From NCBI GenBank assembly GCA_037176705.1, contig CM073890.1, positions 99,314,591-99,378,590 of the forward strand: a stretch of DNA of 64,000 nt. The letters are read 5' to 3'. Under the pieces are notes generated by a model that did no database searches, was not told the origin of the DNA, and was given only the letters and a program-made list of their open reading frames with translations. Position numbers and translations under genes: made by a program. This stretch comes from Molossus alvarezi. Taxonomy: Eukaryota > Chordata > Mammalia > Chiroptera > Molossidae. Position 1 is the stretch's first letter, and each line of letters opens with the position of its first letter. Positions 1 through 11,622 of the stretch are shown here, piece after piece.

Positions 1-371
1 TCATAGAACTTTGTGGGAGAGATAATATTTTCCACAACCCAAGAAAGGACAGCTTAAACATGTTAGATAACTTGCCGGTGGTTACATAGCTAATATGGAT
101 CAGACCTGGACTCACACCTGCATGAGCCAGAGCCCGTGTTCATAATCACTTTGCTTACATGGCTCCTATTTGCTACTAACTATGAGCAAAGGTGCAATTG
201 GTCAACATGACTATTCACTGCCCATGGGCTAAATGAGCAGCTCCACTACCCAGAATGAGTGTCACTCAACTTACCTTCCTACATGACTTTTACTCTTATG
301 TCTGGCCAGTTGTTTTTCAGTGGGTGGTGAAAAATTTATTCTTTGCTTATTCACTTCCTATATTATATAAC

Positions 372-372
<1 letters not shown>

Positions 373-407
<35 letters not shown>
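373..407. repeat. (AC)n microsatellite
   Basis: About 17 uninterrupted AC dinucleotides, flanked by AT-rich DNA. This is a typical mammalian microsatellite and probably length-polymorphic. Confidence 0.97.
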
Positions 408-408
<1 letters not shown>

Positions 409-506
409 CTATATCTAAAACCGTATATGCATGTGTGTATATATGTAGACCTAGGTTTACTCAATAGCAAATGAAGGCACTGGACCATAGATGGCCATAT
501 ATATTT

Positions 507-519
507 TGTGTGTGTGTGT
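507..519. repeat. short (TG)n tract
   Basis: Six to seven TG dinucleotides without interruption, about 100 bp downstream of the AC tract. Confidence 0.85.
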
Positions 520-1099
520 AGGTTTAAAACAATATAGTCCTTATTCTAGTTTTGAATGTTTTTCTTAATTAGAATCCCTATGGTGTCTTAATTTTCACTC
601 TCCATCTATTTTTTCCTATTTTCTTATTCCTATCCATTAGTCAATTTAGGATTTTTTCGTTACTAACTATGCAGGGATTTTCTTTTAATACCCAAAGAGC
701 TGGAAGATAGATATTTGAATATTTTATAGTGAACAAAAGATGTCTAATCTGCATTTGAAACACATCGTAACAATTGAAAATATGTCAATACTGGAAAACA
801 GAACATAAGAGTAAAGCCAGAAGCTACATTTTCAACACCATCCATTCCCATTTACCACACCTTTTTTTTTCTTTGCTAATGTCTGTACTTGTGAATATAT
901 AAGAAAGTTTCTCATCCAGGGTGAGGAGCATTAATGAAATTACTGTGTAGCACTTTGAGAAATGAAAGACATCTACATTTGGTTTCCATAATGGAATCTA
1001 TATTTGCTTGGTAATGGTCCAAGTTGGTTCTGAAATGTATATATTTAATTGAGGCCAATGAAGTGCTCCAAAACTTAATAAGGATATAAAAACAAAAAT

Positions 1100-1336
1100 T
1101 TAAAGAGAAAATTTACTGTTAAAGATGAGTGTCTGTTGATTACTCAGGTCCAAGAGTTGATAGGAGTGAATGCTTTGTACTTCAGCAGATCTTGCCAGGA
1201 TCGAAAGGTGTGTGAGTGTAAGCTCCCCATCCCCGGAGACAGACAGCTCCTTGGCAACTTGCACTGTATATTGGCCCGCCTCTTCCTGGTCTACACCTTT
1301 AGGGTAGAATAGCACTTCAATCAAACGGACCTTTCC
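1100..1336 (-). pseudogene. exon-like open segment, unidentified
   Basis: Read on the minus strand, an acceptor-like tctccttag (about 1332-1340) precedes an open frame of roughly 79 codons. It begins HGKVRLIEVLFYPKGVDQEE and ends at a TAA near 1100. Base composition is richer in GC than the flanks, and the peptide has balanced, protein-like composition (for example EEAGQYTVQVAKEL). There is no ATG at the start, so it could only be a 3' terminal exon or a gene fragment. An ATTAAA polyadenylation-like word lies just downstream on this strand near 1050. I do not recognise the protein. Chance is possible for a frame of this size. The L1 3' end abuts it on the acceptor side. Confidence 0.22.
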
Positions 1337-1345
1337 ATGCTAAGG

Positions 1346-1900
1346 AGATTATTATTATTAATTTATTTTTGTTACAGATGTTTCTTCTTTCCCCCCATTG
1401 ATACCCTCCTCCAGATCCCCCCGCCCTGCCCGGTCCCCAGCTTTGTTGTCTATGTCCATTGGTTACACATACATGCATGTAAGTTCTATGGTTTCTTTTC
1501 CCCCACTCCTGAGGTTTGTCAGTCTGTACCCTACTTCTATGTCTCTGGGTCTATTTTGTTCATCAGTTTGTTTTGTTCATTATATTCCCCAAGTAAGTGA
1601 GATCATGTGATATTTGTCTTTCTCTGCTTGGCTTGTTTTGCTTAGGATAATACTCTCCAGGTTCCTCCATGTCATCTCAAAGGATATGAGATTTATCTGT
1701 CTTACAGCTGCATAGTGTTCCATTATGTATATGTACCACTGCTTTTTTATCCACTCGTCTACTGATGGACATCTGGGTTGTTTCCAGATCTTAGCTATTG
1801 TAAATAGTGCTGCTATGAACAAAGGGGTACATATATTCTTTCTGATTGGTGTTTCAGACTTCTTAGGGTATATTCCTAGAAGTGGGATCACTGGGTATAA
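1346..1900 (-). mobile_element. LINE-1 3' end (ORF2 tail plus 3' UTR), 5' truncated
   Basis: On the minus strand this holds the last part of L1 ORF2 followed by a G-rich 3' UTR and an A-rich tail (TTA/TTTA repeats at 1346-1370 on the plus strand). The 3' UTR matches, in opposite orientation, the L1 end at 53552-53697: both have 'ggacatggacaacaaa', then G-rich runs, then 'gaaacatctgtaacaaaaat'. Truncation near 1900, inside ORF2, is typical of incomplete reverse transcription. Confidence 0.9.
1580..1891 (-). pseudogene. L1 ORF2 C-terminal fragment
   Basis: An open frame of 103 codons encodes the C-terminal end of the L1 reverse transcriptase/endonuclease protein. Diagnostic stretches in order are PLLGIYPKK, FTIAKIWKQPRCPSVDEW, a Trp-Tyr-Ile-Tyr block, and KDKYHMISL near the end. 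In an intact L1 this region lies downstream of the reverse-transcriptase domain. No endonuclease or RT domain remains, so the fragment cannot work. Confidence 0.85.
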
Positions 1901-2854
1901 TATTCTTTAGATCCTCTGGGTTTCTAGCCTTGTCAATCACACGAGTAAGGCCCAGCATTTCCTTTTACCATTTCAGAATTCTGCCTTTTGTCCTTTTACC
2001 TAAATATTTTTTCAATCTGCTCGTCACAGAGTTACTGCAGATGCCCATTGAGTTTCCTAAGTTTTGGCTGGACTTGAACTGTGCAAGGAGAGTAAATACA
2101 CTTGTTAGTGACATCAGTATCCTGAGGCCAGACTTGAGGGGCAACAGACAATGTCTGTCCCATCATCCATATGAAATAAAAGCATAAATGAAAGCCTAAT
2201 TTTATTATGGTTTATTTAGAATATATTTTAAAGCAACTAATGACATCTTTAACCAGGGCTGTTAAAAAACAAAACAAAACATAACTCATTGAAAAGAGCA
2301 AAAGGTAGAGTGTGAAACTCTAAAGAAATACCTATTGCTCTTTATCATTGTCTGGCTCATGTATCGATTTCATAGTTTTAGACAAGGAGGAGCAGTAATA
2401 AAAGTGGACATGAGAGAAGAGCTAGGGTTTAAAACAATTACCAGGAAGAGAAGCATAATGTTTTAATTGAAAGGATGAAACTTAATGTTAATATCAATGC
2501 CCAGTGCCATCAGCGACAGCACTTTAATATTTAAGGGGGCTAATGAACATGTTGCTGATAAACGCTTTCTGGATTTCTCTGCTGAGCAGCAAGACAGGAC
2601 TGTATAGTTCAGGGAGGGGCAACTTCGGTAACTGGGATACTATAAAACTTAAAGTAAGATTAGAACTGAAAGTGACAATATTAATTTCCTTGGCATACAT
2701 TTCTGCTTTCTCATCCTGAAGTTTTATTTTGGCATGAAGATAGCAATAACACTAAGCCTTCCACTGGAATCCAAACGGAAGATAGATTATTTTGTCTTTA
2801 AAAATTACATTATAAAGGACTAAGTATGGGATAGATGAAAAAGTATTTAAATTT
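1901..2854. other. unassigned DNA
   Basis: No gene or confidently nameable repeat. A short AAAAC-rich run lies at about 2264-2282. The segment near 2500-2630 is somewhat GC-richer, without a coding signature. Confidence 0.5.
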
Positions 2855-3010
2855 AATGGTAAGAGTGTGCCTTTTAGAGTCAGGGAACCTAGATTGGAGG
2901 CACAGTTTTATTTGTATCCTCTTCTTTTATAAAATAGAAATGATGGTGTTTATTTTAAAGGATGGTGGTAAGAATTAAAGAAGTCATGAGACAGTGTGAA
3001 ATAGTTCTAA
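2855..3010 (+). mobile_element. MIR SINE fragment
   Basis: Words in MIR order: a head-like 'ggtaagagtgtgccttttag', then 'aaaatagaaatgatggtg' (the 'aaaatggggataatg' core), then a GT-rich 'ggatggtggtaagaatta'. Divergence is high, as expected for this ancient family. Confidence 0.7.
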
Positions 3011-3235
3011 GCTATAATCTTTTATACAAAAATCAGATATTAAAATAGTAGAGAGACTTGACATTTTGTCCATTTAAAAAGCGGTTGCAAAGTATGAATA
3101 CCCTCGACTCTCACCGGAGGCATTATGAAGTGAGGGGAAGATTACAGACCTCGATGTCAAATCAGTCTGAGTTTGACTCCATATTTGGACACAAGTTGGC
3201 TCAAGGAAACAGTCAATTTATTTAATGTCTTTTTT

Positions 3236-3689
3236 GTTACCTACTGTTGTATAAAAAACTACACAGAAACCAAGTGGCTTGAGACAACAACCAATTTATT
3301 GTATCATGGTTCTGGGTCGGGATTCTGAGTGGGTCCAGCTGGTGCCTCCTCAGCACCCTGTGGCACTGGCTGCCCCGCAGTGTCCAGGTGGCGGCTGAGC
3401 TGCCATGGGGGGTGGGACGTGTCTCGCTGTGCTGTCTGGCACCGCACTGGAGATGGCTGCAAGGCTGGGCTCAGCTAAGGCTTGGGGCTCCAGCATGTCA
3501 GGGGAGCCGAACTCTTACAGGGACGCTGGCTTTTCCCGAGTGAGTGCCCCGCGAACCCACGCCGGAGCTGTGGGCTTCATGTGGCCTAGCCTTAGATGTC
3601 CCAGAACATCCAGTCTGTCACATTCTTTTCAGCCAGGGACACACAGAATCCAGCCAAAATACCAGAGTAGGGGATTTGACACCACCTCT
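3236..3689 (-). mobile_element. old LTR, ERVL-MaLR (MLT1-like), left part
   Basis: The plus strand shows the antisense signature of MaLR-type LTRs: 'aagtggcttgagacaacaa', then 'ttctgggtcgggattctgag', later 'cagtctgtcacattctttt' and 'gggatttgacaccacctct'. The LTR is interrupted at 3690 by a VES SINE, and a short remnant continues after 3900. Several GC-rich words make short open frames that have no coding meaning. Subfamily is not asserted. Confidence 0.6.
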
Positions 3690-3899
3690 TTTTGTTAAAT
3701 TCTCACCCAAGGATATTTTTCTATTTATCTTACGATAGAGTGGGATGGGGAGAGAGAGAGAGAATCATCGATTTGTTGCACGACCCCGAGGACCAACGCC
3801 CCATCTAAGCTACGTGTCCTGGGCCAGAATCGAACCTGAGACTCTTTGGTCTGAAGGCCGATGCTCTCTCTAGCCGTTGAGCCAAACTGGCCAGGGCTA
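3690..3899 (-). mobile_element. VES SINE (type A), inserted in the LTR
   Basis: A minus-oriented VES copy: T-rich start with 'tctcacccaaggatattttt', GA-rich block, then 'gagccaaactggccagggc' as the reverse complement of the tRNA-like head. It is flanked by the perfect 12-bp target duplication gacaccacctct at 3678-3689 and 3900-3911, which dates it after the host LTR. Confidence 0.92.
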
Positions 3900-3935
3900 G
3901 ACACCACCTCTAAATCTGTCACAATTCCTCAGGGC

Positions 3936-5650
3936 CTGGGCTTTCGCCTTCTGTGAAACCTACCCCCAGAGAGTTGTCAAGGTCAAGTGTGACAATGTCT
4001 TTTAAGTGCCTTTCACAGAACCTGATGGGTGAAAATTATCCTCTCCTTTCTTCCTCCTGCATCTGGAGATCACATTTCCCCATGTCACTGGGACACCTGG
4101 GGAACACTGAGGTCGGACCGCTGCCCCCTGAGCATACAAGACAGCGGGTCAAGTGCGCTTTGTGTTTCTATCACAGAAAACTCCCGAGGCGCAGACTGCA
4201 TGGGATCTTTAACTCAGTGTAGGCCACTTCTCATGGCTTCTTGTCCTTCCAGCCTACAGCAAACTAGGAAGAAAAATTAGAAGAGAGCGAAACTTCTAAA
4301 AAGAGATGCGACTGAAGAACCTGGGATGTGTAAAGCACAGGACTTGAGAATTCGAGCTTTCTGGGGTATTTTAACGGAATAACAGAAGGCTATAAGCATC
4401 TCAGTAACTTTTATTTTATATCCTAAGTCACAAATGACTGTTCCTAATGATTCCAATCCACAAGTTTAAATTTTGTCTCGTGTCTCCTGTAAGTGTAAGA
4501 GAATGCATAATACACTTTAGAAAGATTTCTAACCGTAGTGGTTAACATTAAATGTGTACAGTAGCTAGTTTTAAGATTTCCTACTCACGGAGTTTTTCTT
4601 TTCCTGACAGTGCTTTGTAATTGATGTGTTTCAGTGTGATGCTATGGCATGATTTGGGGAATATCTGTCAGTTTTTGACTGCCTAGCAGCTGAGCCCTCT
4701 TTTTATGTTTTTGGAGTTCTTTACCTTGAAATCTGGGGAGACTCAGAGAGTGCTTCCCGATGCGAAGTTGGAAAGGGCAGATATTTGTTCTCTCTGCCTT
4801 CTTGGCAACTAGGGGTAAACCCATGACCTAGGCTTAACTAGTCATGTCTGCCTCACATGAAGAATCCTGGTCTGGTGATGTAAAGGATCAAGGCCTGGGA
4901 GACGCGTTCTACGGACTGGTGGTCACAGCTGCACGCAGTGTGCAAACAGCCAGCTGGCTGGAGCACACGGTGGTGCACACACCAGGCTTGTTTTATTGCA
5001 GGATTTTACTCTAATCAGGATGGATGCCTGCTGTATTATTTGTGCCTTTGTCCAAGCCAGGTTCTCCGGCAATTCTGTGACAGACTCAACATCATTTCAC
5101 TGTACATCTTTCCTTCAATCAGAGTTGGATTCTGCTTCTTGAATTAAGAATCCTGATCATTATGGAGCTTAATCACCCAGACTTTTTGCAGATCACAGAC
5201 TGATGGGCATGTCAAAGTGGATTAATTATGTGCAACTTGCTCACCCATCCCCAAATTCTGTCCCCTACGAGTCCCAGAATATACTTCTTTGCCAAGGCTG
5301 TGGGTGACTGTAGCATTCTTGAAAATTGCTTTGGTAGGTGTTCTCTCTGAATCAGAAGCGGTGGAAACATTGCCATTGAAGTGGGTTCTTGAACTTCGAT
5401 GAAGATAACAGGTAGCAGTGGCCAACCAGCAGCACCGAGCTCCGAGGATTAGAGGCGGCACCGTTACTGCAACAGTTCGCAGGTCCTGCCTGATGATCAC
5501 AGTGATTGGTCCAGCTGGGATCTTGGGTATTGCCAACTTAATGATGGCTTCGTAGCGCTATCGTGGATGAAAAGTCTACATCGTTCTTGTCAGATTTGTA
5601 GATATGGAAAGTTTCCAAATCTGGTGAACGAAAGTCTGACTTGATTCATC
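3936..5650. other. unassigned DNA
   Basis: Mixed-composition DNA. The minus-strand open frame at 5222-5536 (104 codons) lies in a slightly GC-richer patch and resembles nothing I know. No repeat family is named with confidence. Confidence 0.45.
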
Positions 5651-5909
5651 TTTTTTCTTTTCTTTTTTTTTAAATCCTCACCCAAGGACATTTTTGCATG
5701 TATCTTCAGATAGAGTGGGAAGGAGAGAGGGAGGAAGAGAGAGAAACATTGATGTGAGAGAGACACATCGAGTGGTTGCCACTCACACAGTTCCAACCAG
5801 GGCCAGGGACAAACTACAACTGAGACACGTGCCCCTAGCGGGAACCGAACCCGGTACTCTCTGATCCACGGGCCAGTGCTCTAACTGCTGAGCAAAACTG
5901 GCCAGGGTG
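5651..5909 (-). mobile_element. VES SINE (type A)
   Basis: Minus-oriented copy. T-rich 3' tail, 'atcctcacccaaggacattt', 'cttcagatagagtggga', GA-rich block, 'gagagacacatcgagtggt', and the head complement 'aaaactggccaggg'. The 8-bp duplication gattcatc flanks it at 5643-5650 and 5910-5917. Confidence 0.92.
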
Positions 5910-5917
5910 GATTCATC

Positions 5918-6999
5918 CTTTGATGGTCATTAATCTATTTCCAATTTCCAGACCTAACTGAGTCCCACACCCAGATCTCTTGAATAAAACTTAGTACCAT
6001 TGAGGAAGGAGCTTGTGATAACATAAGTACCAGTTGAGGCTGTAACTCCCAGCCTTCCTCAAGGGTCCTTGGTCAGTTACAGGTAGCTCAGAGACCCTGA
6101 GTTGGCACAGGGAAACATGAAATACAAGGCTTTTCAAAGATTTTTTTTTTTTTTTTTGGTTACTAGTTCTGTGTTAATTCTAACTCCTGGGAACTCAGGA
6201 TCTCCTGGGAGTCAGAACACAAATGTAGTCTTGGTTCACCTGCCTCATGCCCGGCCCTGTGGGACCTTGGCACATCCAGTTGGTTACTTTCCTTGCAGTT
6301 GAGTGTGTAGAGGAAAAGGCTATGCTTAGCAGTTGGCAGAATCTGCTCTTTTATTTCTCACCCTAGAGAGTAAGAGCTATTATGATAAAAAGACTAAGTG
6401 GAAACCTCTGGAGCTCCCTCTCCCTAATAAATAGACATTTAAGGGAAATACAAATATCAGTGCCATTTTCAGCCTTGAAAGTAACAGGGCTAATGAGTGT
6501 TTCACATTTCCTTGTAATCTGCCAGCTTGCCTATTACTCACAGAGGTTGGGTATGAACTTTGAGTGTGATAGTGCGTTGCTGGAAGCTAAATCAGAAGGT
6601 TGCTCCAGTAGCAACTGCAATTTCAATATGTGGTCTGGTACTGGGAGAAAATCAGTAGAGCGCCTACTCCTGGTATGCAGCTCAGTCTGGCTAAACTCTT
6701 CTTCTCTACCCCAAAAGCAGAGACTATCAGATACATTCTGTTTTCACCTTCAAAAGATACATGCATGACGGAGGGGAAAGGAAAATCTCACAAAAAGAAA
6801 GGGACTTATTGATTTGGTGTGAACAGTAGTACTAGGCCATAGCAGGTCCCCAGGGCACAAATCATGCAGGTGACTTGGATGTGTCTCTGTTTAGCCACAA
6901 TGCTGTCCTTCCCTCAACTTTTGTCTTTAGCCTCATGAAGAGTTGCTAGGAAGGGAGGGCCTAGCATGATTGGAAATGTACTGTTGCAGTGTGATAGCT
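5918..6999. other. unassigned; possible upstream part of the ERVL relic
   Basis: A poly-T run of 17 lies at about 6137-6153. A 128-codon open frame (6382-6768) is unidentified. Words near 6630-6990 (such as 'aggccatagcaggtcccc' and 'gatgtgtctctgtttagcc') feel like internal ERVL sequence, but the assignment is weak. Confidence 0.35.
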
Positions 7000-8330
7000 G
7001 ACTTCAGGATTTGCTTTGAAGGGAAATGAAAAAAAGAAAGTCTTCCCATTGGGAAGAACCCGGAGCAATGCACGCCATTGGCCGTACAGCCGGGACAGAG
7101 ATTGGCCTGAGCTGAGTTGCTACATTGCTTTCTGGGCCATGGCTAATCATTTGGTGGTAAAATTAAGGAAATTAAAGGTAAAATTAAAAAAGAAGTGTGA
7201 TGTAATGATATGTGTTTGGATGCAAGACTTTGATTCCCGTTTGAAAACTCACTGGAAGGCCCCTGGTGGAGAAAACTATTGGTAAGCCTGTGGAAAATAT
7301 GACCCTTATATAGAAATATAATTACACGTTGATTGTATTAGACAATTCTTCATAGAATAGTAATGCTGTATTGGGATTTGCCTGTCCTGCTTTTCATGCA
7401 TTTGACAATCCATAAACATACTGATTTCCTTTTGTACCTACATGAGGTGTGCATATACTTGCTCCTGATCAAAGAATTCACTCAGATTCACTGATTTTTC
7501 TAATATACTAAATGGTCTAGTAGCTGTTGGCCTCTCAGAATGGTAGAATGGTTAAACAATTATCTATGTTATCTATGAGATTACAGTTTCATGCTTATGA
7601 TATAACCTCTAGGATGCATTAAGTACTCTTAACTAGCAGTTAATATAGGGTATTGTATCACTCACTAATCCATAGAATTGGGAATGGCGTATTCTTAGTG
7701 ACATCTGATTATGTGCCTAAAACACTATGCTCTACTAGTGGTGAGTTGTTGGTACTCAAGGGAGAAAGGTTCCCATCAAGGGACACAGCAACTTCTATGT
7801 TGAATTAGAAGGTAAGACTTCACCTAGCCATTTTGGACCCCTCAAGCCATTACATTATCAGTTAAAGAGGAGGGCTATGATGCTGGCTCTAATGATTGAT
7901 CTTGACAGTCAAGGGTAATAATATAGGTGATAAACATTAAAGAATGGGAAGTATAAGAATTGAACCCATCTGATATCTTGGCTGCCCCCTAGTACCACCT
8001 TGTGAAGTGGTGTAAGTTAATTTTACTTTGGTAGGACTCGTTATATATTAGAAGTTGGTCACTCCACTGGGAAAAAATCTACCCAGCTAGCTGAAGGAAA
8101 GATAATCATGAGAGGGGAGGAAAAGAAAGGGAGTCATAAGAACAAAAACACCTTTACTAATAACTGTAGAAACTAGATTGTAGTTCCCTCCCACTTTTTC
8201 TTCTTTGCCATATCATTACATATATGTATGTATGTATATGTGTATGTCTTCTTAGTTCTTTATTTCACTATTTTATATGAGGTAGTTTGTTGGTGGTTAA
8301 ATTTACAATTTAATACACATCACAGAACAT
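7000..8330 (+). mobile_element. ERVL-type internal (pol) relic, dUTPase region at 3' end
   Basis: This is a decayed internal segment of an ERVL-class endogenous retrovirus on the plus strand. The first part (about 7016-7285) keeps a short open frame in the region expected for RNase H. The middle (7320-7700) looks like integrase-region sequence. The stretch 7735-8050 resembles the segment that ERVL elements carry after integrase, coding a dUTPase-like domain; recognisable words are 'ggtactcaagggagaaagg' and 'gattgatcttgacagtcaag'. The reading frame is broken many times by stops and indels, so nothing functional remains. No flanking LTR pair could be identified. Named from recalled family structure. 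Confidence 0.55.
8215..8252. repeat. TATG-rich simple repeat
   Basis: Imperfect 'tatgtatg' tetranucleotides inside or at the end of the ERVL relic. Confidence 0.7.
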
Positions 8331-9640
8331 TGAAATAGGATCACGGCAGACCTATAGTTGTAAGAGAATCAGGGTTTATAGCAGGATGTTGATTACAATT
8401 AAAATTTGGATCATCCCTCCTTCACATAAAGGCTGTAGGTGTTTTCAGCATACAGCATTCATTATGTAGCAGCATTTTTTAAACCTTAAAAATTTGAAAA
8501 AGCTTGTATGTGGATATTATATAGTTAAAGGAATGAATTTTATTATTTGCTTTTTCTGTCCCTGCAAATCATCCCAACCTCCTTTCTTATATTGGGGAAT
8601 GGCCTACCCCATGAGTCATGGAGGAAGGCAGAGATCATTTTCTCCCTTTATAGAATGTGGGGATTACTTAGTGTCCTAGCTATTCTTCCAGCCAGAATGG
8701 AACATGACGTAGGCGTGGACTGTCGGAGGTGGTCACCATGAGATTGCATGGGAAATTAATGACTCAAGCCAGCAAAGGCAGTGGAGACTCTGTTTTGGTA
8801 GTAGTGAGCTGTAGAGCAGAAGCAACAACAGCAAGTCATCAAGTTCCCATGGGCAGCTGTGGCAGGGGCCCAGGAATGACGTCGAGTGTCTGAGGTTGTA
8901 TGGGACTTACTTTTTGGCACGACTTCAGCTATGGTCCTGGCTGCTGTTTCAGGTCTTTAATTTCTGTCTTTTCCCATACATGCCCCCCCCTTTAAAGTTT
9001 AGGAAATCTTTCTAGATGTTCCTGGCTGTACTGTATGCTTTAAATAATTTTTAAATCTATTTAAGTCAGCAAGAGTTTTTTTTTTTTTCCTGTTGCATGC
9101 AACATAATTTTCGACTGATAGAGAAGGGATGAAAGGCAGGAAGGAGGAAGGTGAATGAGCATTTTTCCCCCCTAGGTGACCCAAGGTGGAGTAACTGGGA
9201 AGAGCTCTAAATTCAGGAAGTAAAAGGCTAGAGGACCAGAACACATTTAATACACAAGGTAGTTTTTTTTTTTTTTTACTGGACCAGGAAATCTGGAGTT
9301 AATGCACTCTCTTAAGGTATTGCATGAACGGAGGGAGGTAGAGACCACAGGTGTCTGCAGAGTCAGCAAGGAAAAACGTCAGGTGCTTTGCTGACAGATT
9401 CTGGGCTGAGAACGGTGCTGCGGATGGGCACAGATGTACGGGATGGGCACTGGGGATGTTATGCATACTTTATTTGAACAGCTTGGGTAAAGCAAGGGAC
9501 TGTAAAGGTGTGTCAGAAGTAGCTTTGTTATTATTCCCATTGTCCCAGACTTTACTAGCTACAGGCAAGTTTACAACAATACTAATCGTCCAGTCCCACT
9601 GTCTTTTGCCTCCTTTTCTAATGTAAGACACTGACCTCTC
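8331..9640. other. unassigned DNA downstream of ERVL relic
   Basis: It could include the remains of an associated LTR, but no LTR ends are visible. Poly-T runs occur at about 9077-9088 and 9262-9277. No gene seen. Confidence 0.4.
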
Positions 9641-9649
9641 ATACGACGT

Positions 9650-10030
9650 CTTTTCAGGTATTTCCAGGCGTCTCAGGGGTGTCTCCCACCGTGGTAAAGT
9701 GAAGATGCGCGTGGACTCTTGGTCACTCGTCCCATTGAGAGGTGGTTCTGTTCCCTTCCCCTCGACTCTGAGTCGGCTCTGTGACGTGTTTCCAACAACG
9801 CGACGCAGCCGAAGTGGTGGCGTATAGAGTCTGAGGCTGGACGTAAAGAGAGCTGCAGTGTCTGCTTTTACCTGTTGCAATGCTCCTTTTCGGGACCCAG
9901 CTGCCATGCCTGGGAGAAGCCATTTGGAGAGAGTGGGACCCAGTCTCCCCACACATCCCAGCCAGCAGCGAGAGCCGAGCTGCCCCAGCCAGCATCATGG
10001 AAGATCGGAGTCTTCATGACACCAACGCTA
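9650..10030 (+). mobile_element. old LTR-like repeat (MaLR-type suspected)
   Basis: Words such as 'gtgaagatgcgcgtggactc', 'cactcgtcccattgagaggt', 'gggacccagctgccatg' and 'ggagaagccatttggagaga' match a widespread mammalian LTR-type repeat that I recall in this order. The overlapping minus-strand open frame of 160 codons (9470-9952) lies mostly inside it and is not a gene. The exact subfamily is uncertain. Confidence 0.5.
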
Positions 10031-10933
10031 TAAAATAAGTTGTTTTTTTGGGACATGCTTTACCGTAGGGGTGAGGCAAGCACTGTTAGGTGTTCACCAG
10101 TATTTAGAAACCTTAAAATCCCTTGTTTTTTAAAGTATGAGTCATGAGTCATAGTGCATTGGACATGGGACACGTACGCATAATACGCCTTCCATGTGCT
10201 CAAGATCCTCCCTCTCTTCCAATGACCCAGGCTTTTGGTTTTCCTAGTTTTTCTGTGTTGAAGTAAACTCACTGTGCCTGGCTCCTGTTCTGCAGGGTTT
10301 GTGTTTCTGCAGAAGCCCCCATAGTAATGCTGTGAGTAGAGTTCTCTTGTTCTGCCCAACACGTTCTCCAGACGTGCTCGTGAAAGGAAGGCCTGCATCT
10401 CATTCAGACCGAAGCCAGGGCAGCTGCCATGCTACTGGATATTTAAGTGTGATGTGCTAGAATTAGAATTGCAGGACCAACATTGCACTGGCATTCACCT
10501 GCACTCTCCATGTGGGAGATACATCAAGTGAATGAATTGCTGCAACAGGACATAACTGAGTTCCTAGAGTTTCTTTATAGTAGCTCATAAAATATCTCCA
10601 CTTGTGGAAAGAGACGCACAGCTTGAACTGACTACATACAACACTACGCATCGATTTCTTATGCATCAGTGGGCAAGCAGTGGGTGAGGCTGGGCTTGGC
10701 TGGGGCAGCCGCTTCATGAGTCTCTCTTCCTCCTCCTTGAACTGAGAGGTAGCTCAGACGTATCCTCACGGCAGTGGAAGAGCACAGACTGTCTGGCTAG
10801 CAAGGCCCTGCTCCCTGGTAGTGGGCATAGGCAGCATCTGCTTCACTTGGGATACAGCGGTTGAGCCCGGTCCCAGGATGTGCATGTCTCTGAGGCGGAG
10901 CTCACCGCCATGCAGGTTCCTTCTTGTGCCTTT
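10031..10933. other. unassigned DNA before the minisatellite
   Basis: Moderate GC with no repeat family recognised. Short minus-strand open frames of 84 and 112 codons (10463-10717, 10060-10398) have no recognisable product. Confidence 0.45.
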
Positions 10934-11248
10934 GGGCATCAGGGATTCCTCCAGGGGGCATTAGGGCTTCCTCCAGAGGGCATCAGGGCTTCCTCCAGTG
11001 GGCATTAGGGCTTCCACCAGGGGGCATCAGGGCATCCTCCAGAGGGCATCAGGGCTTCCTCCAGAGGGCATCAGGGCTTCCTCCAGTGGGCATTAGGGCT
11101 TCCTCCAGGGGGCATCAGGGCTTCCTCCAGTGGGTATTAGGGCTTCCTCCAGAGGGCATCAGGGCTTCCTCCAGAGGGCATCAGGGCTTCCTCCAGTGGG
11201 CATTAGGGCTTCCTCCAGGGGGCATCAGGGCTTCCTCCAGTGGGTATT

Positions 11249-11495
11249 AGGGCTTCCTCCAGAGGGCATCAGGGCTTCCTCCAGAGGGCATCAGTGCTTC
11301 CTCCAGTGGGCATCAGTGCTTCCTCCAGTGGGCATTAGGGCTTCCTCCAGTGGGTATTAGGGCTTCCTCCAGAGGGCATCAGGGCTTCCTCCAGAGGGCA
11401 TCAGGGCTTCCTCCAGTGGGCATCAGGGCTTCCTCCAGAGCACATCAGGGCTTCCTTCAGTGGGCATTAGGGCTTCCTCCAGAGGGCATCAGGGC
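11249..11495. repeat. higher-order repeat copy 1 in minisatellite
   Basis: This block recurs without a mismatch at 11623-11869, offset 374 bp or 17 units. Landmarks are two catcagtgc units followed, seven units later, by a unit beginning cacatc with a cttccttcag middle. Confidence 0.9.
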
Positions 11496-11622
11496 ATCCT
11501 CCAGAGGGCATCAGGGCTTCCTCCAGAGGGCATCAGGGCTTCCTCCAGTGGGCATTAGGGCTTCCTCCAGGGGGCATCAGGGCTTCCTCCAGTGGGTATT
11601 AGGGCTTCCTCCAGAGGGCATC

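Larger units (their letters stand above)
1..1099. other. AT-rich DNA without recognisable gene
   Basis: I see two dinucleotide repeats (373-407 and 507-519), a short poly-T run near 860 and no coding or interspersed-repeat signature I can name. The open frame over 255-467 only reads through the AC repeat. Confidence 0.6.

Noticed and set aside
255..467. 70-codon frame with a His-Thr run
   Set aside because: Produced by the AC microsatellite.
9470..9952. 160-codon minus-strand frame as a gene
   Set aside because: Mostly inside an LTR-like repeat; overlapping frames in other phases are equally open.
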